Part shown: piece after piece, positions 55,611 through 62,470 of the stretch
How positions within the stretch are numbered: the first letter of the stretch is position 1
How the letters are laid out: every line of letters starts with the position of its first letter
DNA from: Methanolobus chelungpuianus
GTDB lineage: Archaea; Halobacteriota; Methanosarcinia; Methanosarcinales; Methanosarcinaceae
Length of the DNA stretch: 64,000 nt
Direction: 5' to 3'
Assembly (NCBI RefSeq): GCF_024500045.1
Contig: NZ_JTEO01000010.1
Coordinates: 1 to 64,000 of the forward strand
Notes under the pieces: model-generated
Seen by the model: the letters and a program-made list of their open reading frames with translations, nothing else
What the model was told of the DNA's origin: nothing
Database searches by the model: none
Translations under genes and position numbers: made by a program

Positions 55611-56996
55611 TTACCTAAGCAAGTCGACACTAGGAATCTTGATGTCGAGCAGTTCAGCAATCTTTGCTTTAGCCTTGAGGCCCTTTGGCTGACCAGGGAC
55701 AGCATTGATTGTTCCAATGCCAAGTTCCTCCCTGATTTCTTTCATTGCATATTCGTCTGAAAGCGTGAATACATCCGTTCCAAGCTTCTTGGCTACGTAT
55801 TCTTTTGCTTCCTTCAGGCGCATACCTTTGAGCTGCATCCTCATTACAAGGTCACCAGCAGTTCTTATTCCGTGCATTCCGACAGACATCTCATTGGTTA
55901 TGAGGAAACCCACTGGGTCTCCAAGCCCGCACTATATACCATCAGCACGGCCAACTTCTACAAGGGCCTTTGCTGCTCTGGAAACCGCATCGATAGGTGG
56001 TATCTCTACCATTGGTGCACCACATACACCCATACCGAGGTTGGGGTGTATTGGAATATTTGACTGTTTGGAGCACTCCTTCATGACAGCCACTGTCTTT
56101 GCTACGTTCCATGCGACAGATTTCTTGGTGCTGGTATTCACAACAGGACCACAAATGCTTGCTCCGGCCTTTTCTGTAACCTTTACCTGATCGTGAGGCA
56201 TCATTCCGGCAAGTATTTTACCATCATACTCAAGTTCTCCGTGCATACCTAGAACAAAATGGTTTGCCATGTTAATTGCCACTCCCATATCAGTTTCTTC
56301 TTTTATTTTCTCAGTTGCCTTAAGCACAGCAAGAAACTCCGCATCTCCAGCGGCTGCAGTTGTATCGATGTTAAGGGCATCTGCTCCAACCGTTGCCGCA
56401 TTTCTAGCTACAAAAGTGATGTCTTTGATTGAACTTGGGACTATATTCTCGTAGGTTTGTCTTGCTTCCTCTATTTTCCCAGCTGCCATGAGGTCACCAC
56501 AATTCTCGAAAGGACCATCAGGTTTGTAGTATGCACCGAAGTTTGGCATAACGATATAAAAGAGCGGGTTGATGGAGTTCATCAATAGTGATTCTATTTC
56601 CTGCTGGATCTGCATTGCTGAAACGCTTTGCCCTTTTGCATTTCCTCCACGGAACGCATTCTGGACACAATCAAGACCAGTAACCCTTTCTGCTATCATA
56701 TTTGCTGTTACAGTGTCTGCAGGAACTCCCACACCACCATATTCGCTAAAGTTCATTATGATGGTATCAGGTGCTACATCTGTGCTCATAACAATAAGAT
56801 CCTCAGGACTGACACTTACAACTCTTTCAGGAGTAACAAATATGTCCAGAAGATGGTCAAGTTCATCATCAGTAAGGCCGGGCACCTTTCCTTTGGTTGC
56901 ACCGTTGTTGGCGCCATCCTCGATTTCAACTCTCAGCTCTTCACGTGTCATTTCAACACGCCTGCCGTCACCCATTCTAGTATAGATCTTTGACAT
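55611..56996 (-). CDS. mtbB: dimethylamine methyltransferase MtbB (pyrrolysine protein, amber read-through)
   Basis: A 461-residue DMA:corrinoid methyltransferase, split by an in-frame TAG at 55932-55934 whose frame stays open into the downstream segment. The amber is codon 355, almost the family's position (about 356), in a context of VGRADGI-Pyl-CGLGDPV. The N-terminus RMGDGRRVEMTREELRVEIEDGANNG and the VGADALNIDTTAAAGDAEFLAVLKATEKI barrel segment are typical of MtbB. ATG at 56996 with GAGAGGT upstream. Its corrinoid protein, mtbC, is the gene just before it in the operon. Confidence 0.95.
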
Positions 56997-57015
56997 CGCT
57001 ATAACCTCTCAGGGA

Positions 57016-57663
57016 TTAGTTGCTCACCAGTTGACGGACTTTCTGGACGGCTTCACTGGCATTTTCGGCGTATGCATCTGCTCCGATCTTCTCTCTCCAG
57101 TGCTCGGTGCATGGTGCTCCTCCGACCATTGTCTTGACCTTGCAGCGCAGCCCTGCATCTTTAAGCATTTGTTCAAGTGTGGCCTGAAACTGCATGGTTC
57201 CGGTCATCAAAGCAGAGGATGCAACCACATTTGCATCAATTTCCTTGGCCTTATCTACAAAAGAAGTAAGAGGCGCATCCCTGCCCAGATCGAATACTTC
57301 AAAACCGTTTGCCTGAAGGAGGACTTTAACAATGTTCTTACCAATGTCATGCACGTCTCCCTCAACAGTTCCGATAACAACTTTTCCGGTACTTGCGGCT
57401 TTTTGTCCTGCGGGGATATGCTCCTGTACCTTTGCCACGAGTTTGGTCATCAGGGATGATGCCATCATTACCTGTGGGAGGAAGATCTCACCATCTTCAA
57501 AACGGTTGCCTACTTCCAGCATTCCTATTGACAGGCCTTTTTCGATTATTATAACGGGATCAAGGCCTGCTGCCAGACCCTGCTCAATCAGTTTAAGACC
57601 ATCGTTCTCATTGAGATCTACAATGGCTTCTGCTAATTGGCTCAATATTGCATCGTTAGTCAC
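57016..57663 (-). CDS. mtbC: dimethylamine corrinoid protein MtbC
   Basis: A 215-residue corrinoid carrier. A helical cap domain (residues 1-85, LSQLAEAIVDLNENDGLKLIEQGLAAGLDP) precedes the cobalamin domain with GTVEGDVHDIGKNIVKVLL near 100 (lower-ligand His in DVHDIG), SALMTGTM near 150 and GGAPCTEHW near 184. The GTG start has GGAGG upstream. It is the first gene of the operon, and mtbB follows after 19 bases. About 60 percent similar by eye to MttC in this window. Confidence 0.94.
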   Translation of the reverse strand: MTNDAILSQLAEAIVDLNENDGLKLIEQGLAAGLDPVIIIEKGLSIGMLEVGNRFEDGEIFLPQVMMASSLMTKLVAKVQEHIPAGQKAASTGKVVIGTVEGDVHDIGKNIVKVLLQANGFEVFDLGRDAPLTSFVDKAKEIDANVVASSALMTGTMQFQATLEQMLKDAGLRCKVKTMVGGAPCTEHWREKIGADAYAENASEAVQKVRQLVSN

Positions 57664-57762
57664 TTTTTATACCTCCAGAGCTTACAACGCTGGAAAGTTA
57701 CCACTACCGGGCAAATTCAGATATCCACGAACATGCGATTGTGCAAATCCCAGTCCTGTAAG

Positions 57763-57774
57763 CTATATAATATA
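57763..57774 (-). promoter_or_regulatory. TATA box of the methylamine operon
   Basis: On the minus strand TATATTATATAG (plus CTATATAATATA) lies about 100-110 bases upstream of the mtbC GTG, predicting transcription start near 57740 and an mRNA leader of about 75 bases. An A/G-rich GGTA precedes it as a possible BRE. Confidence 0.55.
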
Positions 57775-57839
57775 CCGTATCAACTAATCGTATATAGGAA
57801 AAAGGACGCTGCTAGTGTCAACTGATTTATGACATGTAC

Positions 57840-57854
57840 ATTTAACAATGTAAA
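57840..57854. promoter_or_regulatory. possible regulator site upstream of the methylamine promoter
   Basis: ATTTAACAATGTAAA is an imperfect inverted repeat about 65-90 bases upstream of the TATA box at 57763-57774. It resembles the perfect ATTTAC-AAC-GTAAAT palindrome at 58387-58401 ahead of the adjacent regulator gene, with one extra spacer base. A shared operator is possible, but the match is modest. Confidence 0.3.
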
Positions 57855-58141
57855 CTACATGATACTCAGCCAAGTGCATGTGTCTCATACTTTTGCAGAA
57901 GGTCCATGCTTTTAGTCGAGTGATCAACTCTGTGTTTAAAAGGGATTAATGAAATATCGATGATGCTACTATTGATGTAAATTGAATGCTCTTAAGGTAT
58001 CTGATAAAATGTACTGATTTCAACTGTTATACCTTAACACTCAAGCTTTTGGAGATGACTCAGGATTGCGAATAAGAGTAATACATCACAATATATGAGT
58101 ATATGTTTGTGTGATTTATGTTTTCTATAGCAATAGATACA

Positions 58142-58325
58142 GAGGCTGTCAGAAAAGTCCCTGAACAAGACGATTTCTGCTATGCGCACCTAGTTACATA
58201 GTCATGAAAAATTATAGAATCAGCATCAATAAATACTTTAATCAAAAATGGAGTTGGTGTGTTCTTGGCTATTGTTGCTAAAATTAATTCAAATTGTCAT
58301 ACAAACCGACTTCTCCGACAGTCTC
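58142..58325. mobile_element. MITE-like remnant with 18-base terminal inverted repeats
   Basis: GAGGCTGTCAGAAAAGTC at 58142-58159 and GACTTCTCCGACAGTCTC at 58308-58325 form an inverted repeat matching at 15 of 18 positions, 184 bases end to end. The GAGGCTGTC-type ends resemble the termini of some IS4/IS5-like insertion sequences from memory. The interior has no transposase frame, so this is either a non-autonomous MITE or a deleted IS. A target duplication could not be fixed. The rest of 57664-58426 is AT-rich non-coding sequence. Confidence 0.55.
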
Positions 58326-58386
58326 ATATATAAGGTAAATACCCACATAGAATAGGAAAATAAATTAAATACAGATTAGATTAGTT

Positions 58387-58401
58387 ATTTACAACGTAAA
58401 T
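58387..58401. promoter_or_regulatory. palindrome at the start region of the first regulator gene
   Basis: ATTTAC-AAC-GTAAAT is a perfect 6-base inverted repeat with a 3-base spacer. A TATA-like AATAAATTAAATAC lies about 25 bases upstream, so the palindrome covers the expected transcription start. Autoregulation by the encoded protein is plausible. Confidence 0.45.
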
Positions 58402-58426
58402 CAACACTCTGGGTTATTTGATTAAA

Positions 58427-59206
58427 ATGCAGGCATCACCGATAAATTTCGTCTGGCTCTCAGAAAAAAGGAGAAGCCTTTTGTACTATTTACAAAACGG
58501 TCCAAAGGACATAGAGGAGATAAAGTCACATTTTGGTGTTACTTCCAGACTAATAGTCCCCGAAATAAAGAAGATGGTAAAAGCCGGAATCATGATCGAA
58601 ACTGATGGATTTTACAAGTTGTCCAATATAGGTAAACTTAATCTTGAGAGCCTAGAGGATATCATTAATACAGCAGAACTTATCGAGATAGACCCGGATT
58701 ACTGGGAAAACAGCGATCTTACAGCAATACCTGTCAATCTTTACCAGAGGATTGGCAAGTTGAAGAATAGTACAATTTACAATTATAATCTTGACGACAT
58801 ATGTGATTGCCCTGTACAATTAAGAGAAGGCATAGGTGCATCTAAAGATGTACTTACGTTTATGCCATTTTTACCACCCCTGCAACCTTCTTTGTACTTA
58901 GGACCCATGAGTAAAGGAACACATGTAACAATGATTTTGACAAAGTCAATAATGGAAAAAATGAAAAGGGAATTCCCTTTGGAATATGAAAAGCACCTGA
59001 GATCACCAAATTGTCACTTATATCTCTGTGATGAAGATATATTAAGACCAATGATAGTTGTGACGGATAATTTTTTACTATTGGGATTCTTCAAGAAGAA
59101 TGGGGTATATGGGAACAAAGAACTGATGAGCTATGATAAGAGAGCTCTCGAGTGGGGTAGAGAGCTGTGCCGCCACTACATAAGCATCTCAGAGCCTGTC
59201 AAGTAG
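58427..59206 (+). CDS. winged-helix regulator with FilR1/Msr-type domain (methanogenesis regulator family)
   Basis: A 259-residue transcription factor. The N-terminal winged helix (FVWLSEKRRSLLYYLQNGPKDIEEIKSHFGVTSRLIVPEIKKMVKAGIMIETDGFYKLSNIGKL, residues 5-70) precedes a middle and C-terminal ligand-like domain with DYWENSDLTAIPVNLYQRIGKL near 95 and KSIMEKM and GREL near the end. This arrangement matches the Msr (methyltransferase-specific) regulators of Methanosarcina. The ATG at 58427 is preferred over a TTG at 58418. It diverges from the mtb/mtt operon, so that operon is the likely target. A paralogue follows by 21 bases. Confidence 0.85.
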   Translation: MQASPINFVWLSEKRRSLLYYLQNGPKDIEEIKSHFGVTSRLIVPEIKKMVKAGIMIETDGFYKLSNIGKLNLESLEDIINTAELIEIDPDYWENSDLTAIPVNLYQRIGKLKNSTIYNYNLDDICDCPVQLREGIGASKDVLTFMPFLPPLQPSLYLGPMSKGTHVTMILTKSIMEKMKREFPLEYEKHLRSPNCHLYLCDEDILRPMIVVTDNFLLLGFFKKNGVYGNKELMSYDKRALEWGRELCRHYISISEPVK

Positions 59207-59227
59207 ATTCAAAAACGGAAGTACAAT

Positions 59228-60007
59228 ATGAGATCGTCTATCATTGATACAATAATGCTATCTGAAAAAAGAAGAGACATCATGCTTTTGTTAGCCGGTG
59301 AATCAAAAAGTCGTGGGGAAATAGCCGAATCCCTTGATATGAACTGGAACTTACTGAAGCAGCCAGTTAAGGAACTGAAGGATGCTGGATTGATTTTCCA
59401 GGACGATGACAACTACAGATTATCCAACAACGGGCGGCTCATGGTGAATGCTCTGATGCCTCTGCTGTCAATGGTAAACACCTTTTCATATGATAGCGAC
59501 TACTGGGTAAGCCGGGATCTGCAGGCTGTGCCCCGATTTATGGCAAAGAGGATGGGAGAACTTGAAAATTCTACTCTGCTTGCGCTTTCGCTGGACTACA
59601 TGTTCGAGCCTCTCAAGCAGTTTATAGAAAATATGGAACCACCTGCTTATTTGCATATAGTCCTGTCCTTGTTTGATCCGGAAGCCCCTGCACTCCTTGC
59701 GGAACTTGCAGGGAAAGGTATTGAGATCTCAGTTGTGTTCGAGCAACATATATATGAGAAAATGAACGAGGGTTTTGGAGAAGAGCTGAAAAAGATTAGC
59801 GAGAACAAAAATGTTAGCTTTTGTCAGTTAGAGAACGAAATGAGACCGCCTGAGATAATCTTCACAGACAAAGAAATGGCAATCATATTCTTCAACCAGA
59901 ATGGTAAATATGATTATAGGGAACTGCGCAGTTCTGATGCTGCGGCCATAAAATGGGGAAATGATCTCTTTAATTGCTATAAAGACATTTCAATCTTTGC
60001 TAAGTAG
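59228..60007 (+). CDS. winged-helix regulator, second FilR1/Msr-type paralogue
   Basis: A 259-residue paralogue of the preceding protein with the same plan. The winged helix is MLSEKRRDIMLLLAGESKSRGEIAESLDMNWNLLKQPVKELKDAGLIFQDDDNYRLSNNGRL, then DYWVSRDLQAVPRFMAKRMGELENSTLL. The C-terminal domain has IHIVLSLFDPEAPALLAEL and ends RELRSSDAAAIKWGNDLFNCYKDI. It is 21 bases after the first copy, so the two are co-transcribed. In the known regulators pairs may act together, with one activating one methyltransferase set. Which amine each one senses cannot be read. Confidence 0.85.
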   Translation: MRSSIIDTIMLSEKRRDIMLLLAGESKSRGEIAESLDMNWNLLKQPVKELKDAGLIFQDDDNYRLSNNGRLMVNALMPLLSMVNTFSYDSDYWVSRDLQAVPRFMAKRMGELENSTLLALSLDYMFEPLKQFIENMEPPAYLHIVLSLFDPEAPALLAELAGKGIEISVVFEQHIYEKMNEGFGEELKKISENKNVSFCQLENEMRPPEIIFTDKEMAIIFFNQNGKYDYRELRSSDAAAIKWGNDLFNCYKDISIFAK

Positions 60008-60490
60008 TTTTATCCCAAAACAGGATGCTCCACTTATCCTCGATATTCACACTGAACATTTCACAAATGACGTCTCGATTAACCTTTGCATATGTTTAAC
60101 CCTTCATTATATCAGGGTTTCAATCCTGATGTCTACTTAGACTGATTTCGAGGATTTATTTTTGAACCCTGCATTATAATCTTGTGAATTATTCCGGTTA
60201 GACTCGCTTAAAAACATCACTCCTGCCTGATAAAGCATAATATAGTCTAATTGATCTGAAGATTACAACTTTTTCTGTTGCACTCCCTGATCATGAACCC
60301 AACTATCATGGACAATCTCTCATTGCCTGCATCAGCATGACTTAACATAACTGGTCCTGTCACTTGCAGAACTTGCTTGCAGTCCTCTTTCTTCAGCAGT
60401 CCATCCACATCAGGAACTCGTGCAGTTTTCCCTTTGCTTCTATAATTTTGCATTAAACTAAGATACACATAAAGCAGGTAACAATGGAGA
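60008..60490. other. intergenic region with a weak open frame
   Basis: No convincing gene. A 68-residue minus-strand frame (60247-60453, MQNYRSKGKTARVPDVDGLLKKEDCKQVLQ) begins 38 bases after the stop of the third regulator and could be a small co-transcribed gene, but it lacks a clear ribosome binding site and a recognisable motif. The rest is AT-rich. Confidence 0.3.
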
Positions 60491-61300
60491 TCACACCAGT
60501 GATTCCAAGAGCGGTCGGATCTGGCTAACCGGGGCCGAATCCTTCAGATAGTATCCAAACAGGTCCCTTCCCCATTCAGCAGCAAGCGGGTTGGAGCACA
60601 GGATGCCTTTGCTGTCATATTCTCCATTGCTCTTCAGCAGATGAAGCAGGAGATAGTACTCATTATACATGAAATCCTGAAAAGCGAGTTCCTTTGGATA
60701 AACATAGAAATGAACAGATCTGTTCTTAACAAGACCTTCCAGATTTTTTGAGTAAAAGGTCCCTGCCTTATCGAGCATGGCCCGGGAGAGGATAAGGTAT
60801 ATGGCAACATTCTTTTGAGCAAGGCCGGACAATGATGCCAGGTACTTTGGATCAAAAAGCCGGGTGGCTGCAAAAAGCGAACCAGACATGAAGGAAGTCT
60901 GAACGATCTCCCTGTTAAGCTCATATGCATCTGAAAGAGGAGTATCGATTACCTTGCAGTTCCCAAGCTCATTAATTCTTCCTATCAGTCGATACGGGAT
61001 AAAATCAAGGTTATGGGTCCCCCAATAGTCAATGCCACTGTCCAGGACATCTGCAGTGCTTAACAAAGAGATCATCTTGCTGACCATTAATTGTCCTATG
61101 GTCGTTAATTCCCACATGTCCCCAAACCGGGTAACAAGAAAACTATCTTCCAGGACACTCAGATGCGGAAGTAAAGCCTGTCTGCCTGTTTCAAGCGACT
61201 CGAGGATAAATTCCGTCTCCTGAGGTCCGCTCTTCAGGAAAAGAAGTATCTTCTTCCTCTCCTCGCATGAGAATATAATATCGATAAGTTGCTCACTCAC
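60491..61300 (-). CDS. winged-helix regulator, third FilR1/Msr-type paralogue
   Basis: About 269 residues and on the opposite strand from the first two. The winged helix is SEQLIDIIFSCEERKKILLFLKSGPQETEFILESLETGRQALLPHLSVLEDSFLVTRFGDMWELTTIGQL, then DYWGTHNLDFIPYRLIGRINEL, LFDPKYLASLSGLAQKNVAIYLIL and RDLFGYYL. The start is uncertain: the frame opens at a TTG (61345), but the GGGGA before the GTG at 61300 and the family N-terminus favour 61300. A TATA-like TTTTAAGTATC near 61365 fits. Its target may be another methyltransferase set outside the window. Confidence 0.82.
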   Translation of the reverse strand: MSEQLIDIIFSCEERKKILLFLKSGPQETEFILESLETGRQALLPHLSVLEDSFLVTRFGDMWELTTIGQLMVSKMISLLSTADVLDSGIDYWGTHNLDFIPYRLIGRINELGNCKVIDTPLSDAYELNREIVQTSFMSGSLFAATRLFDPKYLASLSGLAQKNVAIYLILSRAMLDKAGTFYSKNLEGLVKNRSVHFYVYPKELAFQDFMYNEYYLLLHLLKSNGEYDSKGILCSNPLAAEWGRDLFGYYLKDSAPVSQIRPLLESLV

Positions 61301-61562
61301 TATCAGCACGTTTCCCCAAAACTCATCATCCCCATCCCAAATCAAGTATGTGGGCGCAGATACTTAAAACGAGCAGAAGTTCTGATAATGAAGGCAGTTA
61401 AAGTTCACCAAATGTTAAATGAAGCATCCTTTACCCTGCTCAAAGAGCAGTAAATACCTTATTCCGATAGTTGAGTTTCAAACGGATTAATACTGATCAA
61501 AATGTGATGAAGTATAGAAACGTAACTAAAATGTGAGAAACTTAATGAAAATCTGAAAGGTA

Positions 61563-61692
61563 GACCGAGGCACCCTCTGCCACCACGCTTCAGGTGCCTC
61601 TTCCCTTCGGTCCGAAACATTCCCCAATGTCTCAGTAAATACGTCTGTTTACGTCTGTTGATAACCCGCGCGTTACTCCTCGCGCCCACAAT
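61563..61692 (-). ncRNA. candidate structured RNA, family unknown
   Basis: A GC-richer island inside an AT-rich intergenic region. On the minus strand it folds into four successive hairpins by simple pairing: GCGCG/CGCGC (61668-61685), GTAAA/TTTAC (61635-61652), ACATT/AATGT with a GGGG loop (61617-61630), and a 12-pair stem GACC+GAGGCACC/GGTGCCTC+GGTC (61563-61612) with an 8-base bulge. ACGTCTGTT is directly repeated at 61641 and 61651. A minus TATA-like GTTTAAGTT lies near 61721 and the 5' end would be near 61692. It is not tRNA, 5S, 7S or RNase P RNA as I know them. The 76-residue frame across it looks coincidental. Confidence 0.4.
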
Positions 61693-62007
61693 TAAATGTA
61701 AGACTTTCTGTTACTTAACTTAAACCCTGCTTAATTTAATGTGTTGCAGTGTTATCAAAAGAGGTATAAGTTTTTAATGTCATTTTAATTTAAAGTGACA
61801 AATTAATTTTTGCCGACTTTACAGAGGCAAAATATTATTTATTATTGGAAATAACTAAAGTCACTCCATATATTCCTTAATCAGCCCCCCGCCTGTTCCT
61901 ACTATCTCTAGAGATTCCTCCCTCAGCAAAACACGTAAGTAATGTGGGCGACCTCCTTTGTAATGGAATGAGTCAAGGCTTGTTTTAAACGATACTGAGT
62001 TGATACA

Positions 62008-62433
62008 GTGACAATACAAGACGGAGATACTATTAAAATTGATTACACAGGCACCCTTGATGATGGATCGGTATTCGATTGTTCCGCTGACCACGACCAG
62101 CCACTCGAATTCACAGTCGGGGCCGGCCAGGTCATACCAGGTTTTGAGGAAGCTGTCAGAGGCATGGAGCAGGGAGAGGAGAAGCAGTTCAGGATCGAGC
62201 CATCGGAAGCTTACGGTGAGTACGATGAGTCCCTTGCCCAGCAGGTCCCAAAGAACATCCTCCGTTCAGATATGCAGATAGAGGAAGGGATGATGCTGCT
62301 GGTGAAGACCCCTGACGGACAGGAGATACCTGCAAGGGTGACCAGGATAGGTGATGAAGAGATCACCCTGGACATGAACCATCCGCTTGCAGGAAAGGCT
62401 TTGAATTTCAGCATCAAGGTCGTTGATGCATAG
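62008..62433 (+). CDS. FKBP-type peptidyl-prolyl isomerase, SlyD-like
   Basis: A 141-residue folding helper. IQDGDTIKIDYTGTLDDGSVFDCSADHDQPLEFTVGAGQVIPGFEEAVRGMEQGEEKQFRIEPSEAYGEYDE is the FKBP core with the IF insert. The later LVKTPDGQEIPARVTRIGDEEITLDMNHPLAGKALNFSIKVV is the second part of the FKBP barrel after the insert. It has no His-rich metal tail like E. coli SlyD. The GTG start lacks a strong ribosome binding site. It is a housekeeping gene at the edge of the AT-rich region. Confidence 0.93.
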   Translation: MTIQDGDTIKIDYTGTLDDGSVFDCSADHDQPLEFTVGAGQVIPGFEEAVRGMEQGEEKQFRIEPSEAYGEYDESLAQQVPKNILRSDMQIEEGMMLLVKTPDGQEIPARVTRIGDEEITLDMNHPLAGKALNFSIKVVDA

Positions 62434-62470
62434 ATCTGCAAGTGTTACAGCCCTGTGGCTGTGACATCTG

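Noticed and set aside
61493-61545. A CRISPR-like repeat from two copies of AAAATGTGA about 30 bases apart
   Set aside because: Only two short copies, no further units and no cas genes in the window.
61500-61560. A C/D box guide RNA suggested by GTGATGA and CTGA
   Set aside because: The internal D' and C' boxes are not found at the required spacing.
61459-61689. A 76-residue minus-strand protein rich in Arg and Gly
   Set aside because: It lies across the hairpin-rich GC island, has no ribosome binding site and a biased composition; a structured RNA explains the sequence better.
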